Origin: Bathynomus jamesi
Taxonomy: Eukaryota; Arthropoda; Malacostraca; Isopoda; Cirolanidae
Direction of reading: 5' to 3'
DNA length: 64,000 bases
Assembly: GCA_023014485.1 (NCBI GenBank)
Contig: JAJOZX010001565.1
Location: 67,001-131,000 of the forward strand
Shown here: positions 34,088 to 45,214 of the stretch, piece after piece
How the letters are laid out: every line of letters begins with the position of its first letter
Position numbering within the stretch: position 1 is the stretch's first letter
Program-made: the position numbers and the translations under genes
The notes under the pieces: generated by a model
The model's database searches: none
Told to the model about the DNA's origin: nothing
What the model saw: only the letters and a program-made list of their open reading frames with translations

Positions 34088-35011
34088 GACTCAACTGACC
34101 TGTGTATCTATCTACTTAAAGAAACAATATCTAAATACATTGACAGTAATTCAACTATTTATAGCTGTTTCCTAGATATAAGTTAGGCATATGATAGGGT
34201 GAACCACAATATTTCATTTGCAAAACTAGAAGACAGGAAGGTTCCCATGTACATATTAAATTTATTGAAATTTTGGTATTCCCACCAATCTTTCACTGTT
34301 AGGTGGGGCAATGTACTATCCGAGTGTTTTGGCTCCTCTTGCGAGATGAGACAAGGCTCCTTGCTCTCCCCTATGCTGTTTAATGTGTATATCGACGGAT
34401 TAATTGCTTCACTTAATGAGGCAACAGTGGGATGTTGTATAGATAACACAAGGATAAATAACTTAGTTTATGCCGATGATACGGTGTCAATAAGTCCCTC
34501 TGTTAAAGGTCTGGATCGGCTACTAAAAGCCTGCGAAGTGTATTCGCAGAAACATGATATTCTTTTTAATGTTACAAAAACTAAGGTTATGCAATTTCAT
34601 CCTAAAAGCTGTAAACAGCCAGCTGATATAAGGTTTAAAATGAATGGTGAAGTAATTGAGGAAGTACAAGAGTTTAAGTATTTGGGTCAAACTATTACCA
34701 GCTCTTTGAGTGATGACTCGGATATAAGAAAACAATCTCGAAGCCTGTGTGCTAAAGCGAATATGACCATAAGGAACTTTCGATTCTGTACAAGTGAAGC
34801 TAAAGACACTCTCTTTCGTACTTTCTGCAGTAATATATACGGACAGCAACTGTGAGTGAATTATAAAAAAGGTTCTGACAGAACTCTAAATTTGCTGTAG
34901 AACAGGTCTTTTAGACTCTTACATAAATTACCCCCGAGATGCTCAGCTTCGCAAGTGTTTGCTACCCGCAATGTCCCGAGCTTCCCGGAGGTAACAAGAC
35001 GTGCTCAACAC

Positions 35012-35237
35012 CAGTGGCGGCTCGTGACTTAAAATTCTAGGGGTGCTGTCTCTAAGAATGGGTTGAAATAATTACTGAAATAAAAGGATGAGCATTGAGC
35101 AATGAATAAAAGTTTCAAAAGTTATTGAAAAAGTTATTCAGTGAGCTCATCCTTATATTGTTCTTGATTATTTCAATTGTAAATAAAAAATTTAGGGGTA
35201 CTGCAGTTCCGCAGTGCCTACCGACGAGCCGCCACTG
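35012..35237. mobile_element. hAT MITE with CTCAACAC target duplication
   Basis: 226-bp non-autonomous element with inverted ends CAGTGGCGGCTCGT and an exact 8-bp duplication CTCAACAC (35,004-35,011 and 35,238-35,245). Terminal CAGTGGCG and the 8-bp duplication are hallmarks of the hAT superfamily. It is AT-rich inside with no ORF. It interrupts the unit 5 LINE. Confidence 0.9.
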
Positions 35238-35300
35238 CTCAACACAGTCTAATGCAAAGAATTAAAAAATCAACTAACTCGATCATCCAAGCTAGCCATG

Positions 35301-36012
35301 TATGGAAAACTGATACGTGTAGGTAGTTGGGAGGTAACGAAAATGGTTCACTGAGTAGGTAGGTAGTTAATCTAACAATTATTAAATTTCTTTTATGTCA
35401 ATAACTGGGTGGATGAAACCAATTGGTTGCTCACCAGAGTTATTCTCCACATTAGTATTTATATACTGTGTGATAGAGCGTGCTCGGTAATACACATACA
35501 TTACCGATCAACCAACTGAAAAAAACCAAGAGGACGCTGGTGGAAAAAGCCCCGCGGAAAAGGAAGAGGAGAACAAAAAGAAGCAACGAGAGAACAAGAC
35601 GGAACGGAGAGAAGGAAGAGGCTAAACAACGGAAAAAGATCCCCACCAGCAAGTACGCTCTCAACAGGAGAAAAGAGAAGAGGGACTGTCTAATAACACT
35701 CGGTAAGTGATCAGTTGTGTTTTTTAGCCCAGTTAATTACGGGACATAAATTAAGCTGGGTCAGACAAATTAGGTTTACATTGTGGTCTGAGACCTAGCA
35801 TCAACTCGTAGCTTAACGGTGAAGGTAAATTACCCTAACCTAATTTGGTGAGGAATCCTACTGTGAACCTCAATTTACTCTGCCCGCTCTGGACCATTTC
35901 CGGAATCTCTAGGCTGACCCCTACAAGGCTAGGCTTAATCTACTCTATAGTTAGACTGGAGATATTAGGGGTGGGTTAATTGGGGACCAATTCATACAGA
36001 GCATTTTTCACA
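35301..36012 (+). repeat. Outer BEL 5' LTR
   Basis: 712 bp, starting TATGGAAAACTGATACG and ending TTTTTCACA. By eye about 13 substitutions and one 3-bp gap separate it from the 3' LTR (near 1.8%). It contains a purine-rich stretch (35,520-35,690) that reads as a basic 76-codon frame; the same frame in the other LTR suggests composition rather than a gene. Confidence 0.88.
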
Positions 36013-36366
36013 ATGATGGCCCGTGTGTGGGGAATTTACATACTTTAGGCTTAATCTCACTTAACAAAAATTGCAGAATTAGGCTAAATGGTTTAGTTTA
36101 AACCTAACTTAATCAAGTCTAAAGTAACAAACTTGCCTAATTAGGTCTACAACCTAGGACCTAACTAGGAAACATTTACGTTTAAGGAGTCCCATTCTTT
36201 TATAAGCTTAGAACTGAGTGGCACATAAATACTTGGGGGGATTTAACTAAATTTAAAACTTGCCTGTTTTGTCTGATTACTCACTTTATTTGATCTCTCA
36301 TCTCTGATAATTTCTTCTTGTCCTATATTTCATTACGATCCCCAATTAAACAATTTTGACTTAAAC
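36013..36366 (+). other. Outer BEL leader
   Basis: Untranslated region between the 5' LTR and Gag. A primer-binding site should start just after 36,012; tgatggcccgtgtgtgg follows, but I cannot match it to a tRNA with confidence. Confidence 0.55.
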
Positions 36367-37735
36367 ATGGACAGTGAGGAATTGAAACAATTGAAAAAGA
36401 AAAAGAGGGGAAAGTTGGGCGCTGTTACTAAGGCCATCAACACTTTTAACAATATTACACAACCAGGCAAGCAAAGAAGATTTAGAGTATGTAATTCTTA
36501 AATTGGATAACTTTAAGAAGGATATAATAGCCATTGATGAGAGTATTCCAAAGTTAATTGAACCTGAAATGGCTGATGAACAACTTATAGACCTTTACTC
36601 TGATAATGAGCATCAGGTAATCTCAATTGAACAGCACATAAGGAGATTACAGTCTCGTTTGACCGACTTAACACCAAATAAACCTAGTTCTGATTTTATT
36701 CAAAGTAGAGCTAACCTTCAACAAAATTTAAGTGACATGCCAAATCCCGAGTCACAAGAATTTAGGGCTAAGTTACTCACTTTGCTAGTACCAACATTTA
36801 ATGGGGACATGATACAATTCCCATCTTTCATTGAAAAATTTGAGAGTTCAATAGGTAATAAACCTTATATTCCAACTGTTGATAAGTTTAGCTACTTAAC
36901 AGGTTTCCTTAAAGGTCCAGCCTATAACATGATAGCCTATTTACCAGCTGCGGGTGATTCATATGAAATAGCTATTGATCTCTTGAAACGTAATTATATT
37001 AATAAAGATGAGATTATATTTGAATTAGCTCAACAAATTATTGATTTTGCACCCGTAAAAGATAACCATAGTGATATGGAAAAATTTTATTAAAAATTTG
37101 AAGCTATTATGGGACAACTGGTTAGCAATGAGATAGATGTTAAAGCTTCATCTTGGATTATACAAAGCTCAGTTTTTAGGTGCCTTCCTTTGAGGGTTAA
37201 ATATGTTTTAGTTCAAAAGACGGGAGAAAATTATCCTAATCTTGAAAACATCAGAAAACACTTTCCAACTATCCTAACTAATTTCAAATTGAGAAATAGT
37301 TCAACACAAAATGAGACCCAGACTATGGATAAACCAAAGACTGTCCCCAGAGACCAACTAGCTACAGCCAAACAGACAAAACTGGATACTGTAGAATCAA
37401 ATGTGACCAACTGTAACACACGAACACCTACATTACAGAACTTTAATGTAACTGCTGCCTCAACTTACACACCACATTGTAAATTTTGTGCAAGTGATGA
37501 ACACAGTAGTACTGGGTGTGGCAAGTATAAAGACTTTAACTCAAGATCTAGAAGATGTGAACAGTTGAACCTATGTGAAAAGTGTACTGGCCAGGAGCAT
37601 TATAAGAAAGACTGTAAATCTAGGTTAAGATTCAATTGTAAGTTTTGTAAAAGTTCACGACATGTCTCATCAATGTGTGATTCACAGAAGTGTCCAAACA
37701 ACAATACTCAAACTCAAAAGATAAAAAAACACTGA
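36367..37735 (+). pseudogene. Outer BEL Gag (frameshift and stop)
   Basis: Begins MDSEELKQLKKKKRG at 36,367, shifts frame near 36,470, then continues as LEYVILKLDNFKKD. The capsid-like part (FNGDMIQFPSFIEKFESSI, YLTGFLKGPAYNMI) is the BEL Gag domain (DUF1759 type). A TAA at 37,091-37,093 interrupts it in frame. The C-terminus has clustered cysteine knuckles (CKFCASDEHSSTGC, CEKCTGQEHYKKDC, CKFCKSSRHVSSMC). The frame ends at 37,735 after an A7 run, whereas in BEL elements Gag and Pol are usually one frame, so one base has probably been gained or lost there. The role is the nucleocapsid that packages element RNA. Confidence 0.87.
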
Positions 37736-37741
37736 GGTTCT

Positions 37742-38255
37742 TTTACCAACTATTACTTTGGACTTAGTGAATGGTGAGGGTAGCACCACTCCAGTGAGAT
37801 GTCTTATAGACTCTTGTTCTCAACAGACATTTGTTTCGCAAAATTTAGTTAATAAATTGGGTTTGACACCAAACCCGAATGAACAAGAACTCCAGATCAC
37901 ATCTTTTGTTAAGGATAACTCAAACAAAATTAGCTATAGGACAATTGACCTGGAATTACATGTAGAAAATGAAATAGAAAAAATTAAAACAGTTATTATT
38001 CCAAAAGTAGGACAAAACAAACTGGTTGTACCCAAACTAGAACAAACCATCAATCATTTGAGGAAACAGTACAATATAGCTGATAGACATATCACAAACA
38101 ACACAGTAGCTAACATTGAAATGTTAATGGGGGCAGATTATATTCATCTTATTCATAAGGGCATAGTGAAGATAGGTAATGGAATAGCTTATCAGACACC
38201 ATCAGGGATAGCCCCTTTGGGTGACCTATCCAGATACAACCTAGACCTAAACTAA
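37742..38255 (+). pseudogene. Outer BEL aspartic protease region
   Basis: VRCLIDSCSQQTFVSQNLVNKLGL is the retropepsin-like active site, but it reads DSC where family members have DSG, a change expected to disable it. The downstream part ends at GADYIHLIHKG and PSGIAPLGDL, as in BEL polyproteins, then hits a TAA at 38,255. Confidence 0.83.
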
Positions 38256-38279
38256 AATAGTTCATGACTAACAAATACT

Positions 38280-38820
38280 ATGTGCCTCAACTCAGTCCTA
38301 CATAACACCTGTAAGAATAGCAACACTTTGAATAATATTATAACAACTGAGAACATTAATTCATCACTATCAAATGAAACTCTGGATGAGGCAATTCAAA
38401 TTTTATGGTTGCTAGAATCTGTGGTTATACATGACACAAATCAAACTTCAGAAGATCAGTTAATAGTAGAAAGATTTGAAGACACCATTCAGTGCAAAGA
38501 CAATAGTTATTTTGTTGAGTTACCTTGGAAAATAAATTGCCCAACTTTAAGAGATAATCTCAAAGTAGCTGAAGGACATTTATATAAAGTAATGAAAAAG
38601 CTCAAACAAGATAATATAATTCAAATGTACAGTGATGTCTTCAAAGAACAGCTACAGAAAGGCTTCATTGAAGAAGTAAAAAATAACCCTTTTAAAAAAG
38701 ATGGTTGTCATTATTTAGGGGGTTTATCGACAAGATGCCCCAACAACAAAACTCAGAGTAGTATATAACTGTAGCCTCAAAGACAGTGATAAACACAGTT
38801 TGAATGATTGCCTGATTGAG
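38280..38820 (+). pseudogene. Outer BEL Pol segment before RT
   Basis: In frame with the protease after stops at 38,255 and shortly after. Contains the connector typical of BEL Pol (ILWLLESVVIHD, YFVELPWKINCPTLRDN, GFIEEVKNNPF, CHYL). Near 38,720 one base is out, giving a false stop at 38,768; the true frame goes on with YNCSLKDSDKHSLNDCLIEG up to the insertion point of the inner BEL at 38,825. Confidence 0.82.
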
Positions 38821-38825
38821 GGTCC

Positions 38826-39421
38826 TGTTTGAAAATCTAGAAGAGGAAGAACCGTTGTTGTCCCAAGGCGATATGATGACTAAGCTGATTGATGCAGCAT
38901 TGCTTGTATATATTAAGTTAAGGTGTATATATATCCATCTCATAATTGTAAGGTTAGTGAAAAATTTACTTAATTTAGAGCTAGCATTTTGGGGCTCTTG
39001 TGGCATCATTGTTTGGGCACTCTTGTGGCATCATTTTTTGGGGCGCTGCGCGTCTTTTCTACTCGTTTGTGGAATGCGGTACTTACAAGGTGTGGTCTTA
39101 TAGAGCGCTCTCTTGCAATTCAGTTTGGTTGTTTAGATACAAGATTGTTGCATCGTGCAATAGTGCAGTTTGTGTTGTTGCAAGGTTTAGAAAGAAGACC
39201 ATAAATAGTGCCCCTTTTGTTTTTTATCTTAAATTCATGCAACTGAGGCCTAAGGTAGGCCCACATCGAGTCAGCAACCCTGAGGTAGGACCTAATAGGA
39301 CCTCCAAGTCCGTAAGTTATTAATCTAGCTTAACTTGGGCTGTAGGTTGAACTGGATCCTTCAGAGCTTGGCCGTTCACGGCTCAGCTGGGATTTTGAAA
39401 TCAATAAAAAAAATAATAACA
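38826..39421 (+). repeat. Inner BEL 5' LTR
   Basis: 596 bp from TGTTTGAAAATCTAG to AATAATAACA. About 10-11 differences from the 3' LTR by eye, including a 3-bp gap near 39,177, so roughly 1.5-2% divergence. Followed by tggtccttcagaaccgg, the likely primer-binding region because it starts TGG, although the tRNA is not identified. Confidence 0.9.
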
Positions 39422-39965
39422 TGGTCCTTCAGAACCGGATTCTAGCCCAAGACTGAGTCAGTGACTATTTTTCGGCAAAGTTCTGATTGTGCAAATTGTA
39501 GCCCAAGTTAGGCCTAGACGGGTTGAGCATAATTGAGTTAAGGTCTCTGGGTAGGAAGTTTGGTCGCCCAATTGCGAAACTTGGCCACTCGTCTCTCGTT
39601 GTTTTGGGCCTACATTTTTACCGGTTTGGTTAATTTTGGTTTATTATTGAGTTAAGGTCCCAGGGTAGAAAGTTTGGTCGCCCAATTGCAAAACTTGGCC
39701 ACTCGTCTGTCGTTGTTTTGGGCCTACATTTTTACTAGTTTGGTTAATTTTGGTTTATTATTCGTAGGCGAAGGTTGCAGACTTCGGTGTGCCAGTTACT
39801 TGGGTGGAAAATTTGGTATTCCAAACTGGTGGTTGGTCAGTACCCCAACCAAGCAATTCAGTTTATTTGAAAAAAAAAGCTAAATTTGCGTTTGATCAGT
39901 TTGGTTAAGTATTTTTGCCAATTCAGCTTATTTGGCATTGAGCCCAATTGTTGTTTGCGTTGAAG
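39422..39965 (+). other. Inner BEL leader with 114-bp tandem duplication
   Basis: Untranslated leader before Gag. Bases 39,535-39,648 are repeated almost exactly at 39,649-39,762 (gagttaaggtc...gggcctacattttta). No gene is seen here. Confidence 0.8.
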
Positions 39966-41160
39966 ATGAGTGCAGCTGAATTGAACAAGTTTAAAAAAAG
40001 GAGAAGCGCCTACAAAGGTCTAATTACAACGGTCATTGCCACTATAGATTCTGCCATAGAGCAAGAGGATTTAAGCTTAATGACTGCGCAGCTTTCCATA
40101 TTAGAAACTAAAAGGGTTGCTCTAAGTGAAGTAAATGTTAAAATTGAGGCTCTTATAGAAGAGGATGAAATAGAAAATAACATCATTTACTTTGAAGAGA
40201 TTATTGATGATATAATTAAAGTATGCCACCGAGCAAAAGAGCTTAGCAGCTCAGTACAGTTAGAGACCAGTTCTAATAATGAAACATAACCCTCAACAAA
40301 TGGTGTTTGTGAAGTTAAGGTTAACAGATCTGCAGTTCAATTACCGAGGCTTGTACTCCAAACATTTTCTGGGAGTATTCAGGAATGGCAAGTGCGGTCG
40401 AGAAGTTTAATTATTTGCAGTCCCTCTTGGAAGGGGAGGCAGCAAAGACAATAGCAGGATTAGCATTAACAGAGGCTAATTATAATGTGGCTTGGGATAT
40501 ATTAAAGAAACGGTTTGGTAAGCCAGAGATCTTAATTAAAAGCCACCTCCGTGAACTTTTAGCTATACCTCCTGTTAATAATCCCAATAGTGTCAAGGAG
40601 TTACGGCAGTTATATGATGAATTTGAAGTTAGAACTAGGTCCCTGGACATTGGGTGTAGGAATGGAAAGGTATGGTATAATGTTGGTCACTATACTGGAG
40701 TCTAAATTGCCTAGCTCAATTTTGCTTGAATTAAGTAGGGACACTCTACAGAACATGTGTACATCCCCCTTCAGCAGATGTTAAGTCTTTTAGGCACAGA
40801 ATTAGCAAGACGAGAGGGAATGAGTTTGCACAGTGGGATGTTAAACAAGGGGACAAAGGCAGGCACAGCACCAAGTTTCTACAAAAAGGAATAGCCCAGG
40901 TACAGTGTCAGCTCTACATGCATCTGAGAATAAATTAAAGGGAATCAAGGAATGCATATTTTGCGAAGGCAACCACAAGTCATATAAATGTGAGGTGGCT
41001 GAGGCTTTACCTTTGAGGAGAGAAAGGACAGGGTAACTAAGTCCACAGCATGTTTTAAATGTTTTTTGAAAGGTCACAGAGCAAGGTTTTGTAAGTTTAA
41101 AATTTTGTGCAAAAAATGTCATGGCAGGCATCAGCCATTATTGTGTGAAAACACTCCTAG
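39966..41160 (+). pseudogene. Inner BEL Gag (stops, frameshifts, internal deletion)
   Basis: ATG at 39,966 gives MSAAELNKFKKRRSAYKG, a BEL Gag N-terminus, up to a TAA at 40,287. After a gap, 40,385-40,705 carries KFNYLQSLLEGEAAKTI and WDILKKRFGKPEILIKSHL, the DUF1759 capsid region; between GSIQEW and EKFNYL about 20 residues usual in the family are missing. Zinc-knuckle pieces CIFCEGNHKSYKC and CFKCFLKGHRARFC plus CKKCHGRHQPLLC follow near 40,950-41,150 in changing frames. Confidence 0.85.
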
Positions 41161-41940
41161 TAGGCCTACCCCAGAAGTAGAGACATCAGTGGCACATGCC
41201 ACTGCTATGAAAGGGAGTAAAAGTAAAGGGGGATTATTGCAAACAGCTGCAGCCTTATTAATTGGGAATGATGGAGAAGCTACTGTAAGAGTGTTGTTTG
41301 ATAGTGGTAGCCAGTGTAGCTTTATTAAGACCAGAATTTCCAGAAAATTGAAGTTTAAAGAACTTAAGAGGGAAAATTTAAGAATTTCTGGGTTTGGGGG
41401 TTCCGTTCAAAACCGAACCAAAGTTAAGAAGGTAGAAGTTCTGGTTAAGGGGTTGTTACCACAAAGTCCCACTATCAAGGTCCAAGCTGTAGAGATTGAG
41501 GAACTTTGTGCTCCAGTCACTACTTGTTTAGATATGGCATGTGTCCAAGAATTGCAAGTTAAAGGAATTAATTTGGGCAATAAATAATGAGTATGAAGGA
41601 ACAGAAGATATTAGTCTTTTGATTGGAGCTGACTATTATTGGGACTTCATCACTGGTAATATTGTCCGCTCATCTCGAGGCCCGGTAGCTATTGAAAGTA
41701 AGCTTGGCTGGATGCTACATGGTACTGTAGCTATTGCAATGAAATGGAGGTTAAAGCTCTTTTTGTTAAGATTGAGGAGAACAGCCATGGTTTGGAAAGG
41801 CATTTGAAAGCGTTTTGGGAACTTGAATCCATTGACATAAAGGACAAACAGGCAAGTACAGTGAACAGTGATGTTTTAGAGCAATTTGAAAAAGGGATTG
41901 GGTTTAGAGATGGTTGCTATGAAGTTGGCCTCCCTTAGAA
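41161..41940 (+). pseudogene. Inner BEL aspartic protease and connector
   Basis: VRVLFDSGSQCSFIKTRIS (near 41,287) is an intact DSG retropepsin-type active site. The frame ends at 41,587; LLIGADYYWDFITG and SKLGWMLHGTV follow in the next frame, then the connector KAFWELESIDI in a third, ending at a TAG at 41,938. Confidence 0.83.
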
Positions 41941-42939
41941 GGATTCTTGCAAACCCGGTTCAAACCTTCAGCTAGTTAATCGGAGGTTGGAGACTTCATT
42001 GTACAGGCTAAGAAAAAATGAGGAGTTGTTAATTGAATACAATGAGGCCATCCTAAGCTATGTAAGGGAAGGCTATGCTGAAAGGGTGCAAGGCGAGCTG
42101 GTGAGCCAGGAGGCACATTATCTGCCACACCATGCAGTGGTACGGCGAGACAAAACTACCACCAAACTGAGGGTAGTTTTTGATGGCTCAGCCAAGGACA
42201 AAGGTGGTGTGTCCTTGAATGACTGTTTGGTTGCTGGGCCAAATTTAAATGCAGATTTATTTTCCTTGTTATGAGAGTCAGGTTTGGTAGCGTAGCATTG
42301 ACTGCAGATGTGAAGCAAGCCTTTTTGCGGATAAAGTTAAAACCAGAGGACAGAGATGCAGTAAGGTATCTGTGGGTGGATACGAAAGACTTGTTGGAAA
42401 ATGAACCTAAGGTTCAAGCATATAGAATGAAGTCAGTGTTGTTTGGCCTCAGCTCTAGTCCATTTCTGTTGGCAGCTACTATGCAGTACCATTTTAAGAA
42501 ATATTCTGAAGTCTATCCTAGCACTATTGAACACATAAGGAAAAATTTTTATGTTGATGATTTGCTGTGTTCCGTGGATAATACAGAAATGGCTAAACAG
42601 ATATTCATGGAGGCTAGAGCTATAATGAGGGAGGCTGGCATGGAGCTTAGAAAATGGCAGACCAATCATTCTCAATTACAACAGTTTATGAATAAGTCCT
42701 GTGTAGTACCTGATGCAGCAGAAAGTATTGAGGATTCTGGTATTAAGGAGTTGTGGGCAATAGACGCAAAAGTGCTAGGCATTGTTTGGCAGCAAGGAGA
42801 GGATTTGTTTGCCTTCAATGGGAAATCTTTAGTAGAGATGGCTGAGAATGAGACAAGGTGGACAAAACGTACAGCTCTTAGTTTGGCTTCAAAGGTCTTT
42901 GATCGTCTTGGATTCCTGGCTCCATTTGTGATAAAGTAA
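41941..42939 (+). pseudogene. Inner BEL reverse transcriptase
   Basis: Starts with [13 protein letters not shown] and [20 protein letters not shown], breaks at a stop near 42,272, then continues ALTADVKQAFLRIKL (motif A), VLFGLSSSPFLL (motif B) and NFYVDDLL (motif C) with the catalytic YVDD intact. A stop at 42,937 separates it from the RNase H part. Confidence 0.87.
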
Positions 42940-43713
42940 AAAATTTGGTTTCAGAGCCTCTGGGAAATTGGACTTGGTTGGGACCAAGAATTACCTGATC
43001 ATATGGTGGTAAGGTGGAAATATTGGTTCAAAGAATTGGCACATCTTGGAGACATTGAAATCCCAAGATGGTACTTTGGAGAGTTGAACAATAGTCCAGA
43101 CAATTTGGAGCTGCACATCTTTTGTGATGCAAGTGAGGAAGCCTATGCAACTTGTATTTATATAAGAGGCACATTGAAAGAGGAAGTAAGTTGCAGGTTG
43201 GTTGCTGCAAAGAGCAGAGTAGCACCTTTGAAAAGGCTTTCTGTTCCAAGGTTGGAATTGAAGGGTGCAGTTATTGCTAGTCGGCTTGCAGTTACAGTGC
43301 AAAAGTCTTTGGCCCTCTATGAAATTCCAAGCTATTATTGGACAGACTCCACTATAGTTTGGCACTGGTTAAGAAGCCAGGCAAGGAAATGGAAACCATT
43401 TGTTGCCAATAGGGTGGAGGAAATTCAAGCACACACAGATCCTAAGCAATGGAAGCATTGTCCAGGCACCCAAAACCCAGCTGATTTACCAACACGAGGA
43501 ATTTCAGTGAAAGATCTTGCACAGTCAAGTTTGTGGTGGAATGGGCCAGAGTGGCTAAAACTTGGAAGCGAAAACTGGCCTAATCAGCCTATTGTAGGAG
43601 AATGCCAAGCTCAAGAAGAATGGGTGAGTGAAATGAGAAAATGCACTGTGAACAGTTGTCAAGTTATGCAGCAGGACCCCATATTGAGGCTTGAGGACAT
43701 TAGCAGTTTGTAA
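42940..43713 (+). pseudogene. Inner BEL RNase H
   Basis: HIFCDASEEAYATCIY provides the first aspartate, RLELKGAVIASRLA the glutamate and YYWTDSTIVWHWLRS the next aspartate; GTQNPADLPTRGIS and LWWNGPEWL mark the C-terminal end typical of BEL Pol. It degrades the RNA strand during reverse transcription. The frame ends at 43,713 with a stop before the integrase. Confidence 0.86.
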
Positions 43714-43716
43714 AGG

Positions 43717-45059
43717 TTGTTAAGAGTGACAGCATGGGTATATAGATTTACCAACAATATTAAGGGAGAAACAAGAAGGGAAGGAATTCTGAACAGTAAG
43801 GAAATTCAGCAAGCCAGGCAATACTGGGTGGTATATGTGCAGAAGGAAAAATTTGGTGAAGAGAGGGAATTGCTCACCAGCCGTCCATTACAGGTTCTAC
43901 CAACACATTCTGCTCTCAAGGGTTTGGATGTGTTTTTGGATCAGGATTTATTGAGAGTAGGAGGTAGACTACAGTTTTCTGGGCTTCCAGAGGAGAAAAG
44001 ACATCCAATTTTGCTACCTTCTGGGGGGCACTTTGTGGAACTTTTGATCCTGGATACTCATCATAAGTTGTTACATGCTGGAGTTAGAGAAGTGATAATA
44101 GAGATCAGACAACAGTTTTGGATTCCCAAAATTAGACAAGTAGTAAAAAAGGTCTTGCATAAATGTGTGGTTTGCGAGCGTTGGAGTGTCTATACTGCCC
44201 CATTTCATGTAGTGGGAGTAGACTTCGCAGGTCCAGTCTATGTGTATGAGCAAGGGGAGTCTAACAAAGGTTATATATGTCTTTTCACATGTGCTACCAC
44301 CAGAGCAATCCATTTGGAGTTGGTAAGCAACTTAAGTAGTGATGTATTTCTTTTGGCCTTTAAAAGGTTTGTGAACAGAAGGGGTTTCCCAAATAAAATC
44401 ATATCGGATAATGCAAAAACCTTCAAAAAGGCTGCAAAGGAACTCCAAGAAGTTTGATCCTTGCTAAAAGAGGAAGGATTCCAATCCTACTTTTCACACC
44501 AAGGGGTACAGTGGAGTTTATTGTTGAGAGAGCACCATGGTGGGGAGGATTTTGGGAAAGGCTAGTGAGAAGTGTAAAGTGTCCATTAAAGAAACTTTTA
44601 GCTAATGCTCATTTGAGCAAAGAAGAATTCTGCACTGTTTTGTGTGAAGTAGAAGCAATGGTGAACAGTAGGCCTATCACTTTTGTTTATAACAGTATGC
44701 AGAATGCAGAGCCATTGACACCAAATCATTTTCTTTGTGGTAAACGATTAACATCAAGCCCCAGTGTGCCAGAAGACTTGCAGCCTATCCAGAGCACTCA
44801 AGGAGAGTTAACCAGAAGGTTCAGGTACCTTGAAGAGCTACAAGATCAGTTATGGAAGAGGTGGCAGATGGAATACTTGCCAGAACTCAATTATTACCCA
44901 TCAGGCAATGTAAAAGGCTTCAGTGCAAATTGTATCAAGGTGGGAGAAGTGGTAATGATTGGGGATGAAAGACCAAGGCAATGCTGGAAGCTTGGCATAA
45001 TTGAAGAGTTGTTTGTTGGCAAAGACAATTTAGTTAGGTCTGCACTGGTAAAGACTTGA
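43717..45059 (+). pseudogene. Inner BEL integrase
   Basis: The zinc-binding N-terminus is seen as LDTHHKLLHAGVREV and CVVCERW. The catalytic core has VGVDFAGPV (first Asp) and ISDNAKTFKKA (second Asp), then a frameshift at 44,457 and WWGGFWERLVRSVK (Glu). Between WERWSVY and TAPFHVVG some residues appear deleted. The C-terminal BEL domain (DUF5641 type: LTPNHFLCG, RWQMEYLPEL, GEVVMIGDE) ends at 45,059. Confidence 0.86.
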
Positions 45060-45214
45060 GGAGGAAAATTAAAAAGACCTATACAAAAACTCTATGCTTT
45101 AGAAATCAGCAAAAACACGGATAGTCAAGATGAAACATTTGAGTTACAGCCTCATGGAGAAGGCTTGGCTAAACTTGCAGAAGGTAATGACAACAATGCC
45201 TCTTCGGTGGGGAG

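Larger units (their letters stand above)
1..35300 (+). repeat. Tandem array of five composite transposon-nest units
   Basis: The same transposase gene starts at 16, 7791, 15053, 22815 and 30542, so units are spaced 7775, 7262, 7762 and 7727 bases apart. A full unit holds, in order, DD41D mariner A (+), an optional Penelope foldback (units 1, 3, 4), a TA/CT/TA block, DD41D element B (-), a Penelope remnant (-), a 5'-truncated LINE (+) and a spacer with two MITEs. Junctions between these elements are the same in every unit, so the nest was assembled first and then duplicated as a block. Unit 1 is cut by the window start. Unit 5 stops inside its LINE, where a BEL element is inserted. The direct repetition is seen; the order of events is inferred. 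Confidence 0.95.
33490..35300 (+). mobile_element. LINE, unit 5, diverged and rearranged 5' part
   Basis: Starts at the same truncation point as the other copies but differs by true substitutions. After 33,896 the sequence jumps to the motif B/C region, then back upstream at about 34,090. A MITE (35,012-35,237) and the outer BEL element (from 35,301) interrupt it. The 3' end is at 50,630-50,835 and its downstream flank differs from that of units 1-4. Confidence 0.85.
33590..35300 (+). pseudogene. LINE reverse transcriptase pseudogene, unit 5
   Basis: Includes an N-terminal part (33,590-33,896), a misplaced copy of motifs B-C (33,897-34,087), then RT from NHNISFAKLEDRK through motif B (34,340) and YADD (about 34,470) to 34,855, where a stop (TGTGAGTG) interrupts the C-terminus. 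About 420 bp of the fingers region, including motif 1-2 sequences such as NNYRPIAVAS, are missing. Not functional. Confidence 0.85.

Noticed and set aside
35480..35710. Basic 76-codon frame in the outer BEL LTR, also at 50,094-50,324
   Set aside because: Purine-rich LTR composition explains it; it is present in both LTRs because they are copies, and no known product maps there.
36013..36040. Primer-binding sites after both BEL 5' LTRs
   Set aside because: Candidate sequences start with or contain TGG, but I could not match either to a tRNA 3' end, so they are mentioned only inside other entries.
38816..39323. Overlapping frames of 71-107 codons in the inner BEL LTRs (again at 45,130-45,715)
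   Set aside because: They cross LTR boundaries and overlap in three frames with no BEL protein similarity.
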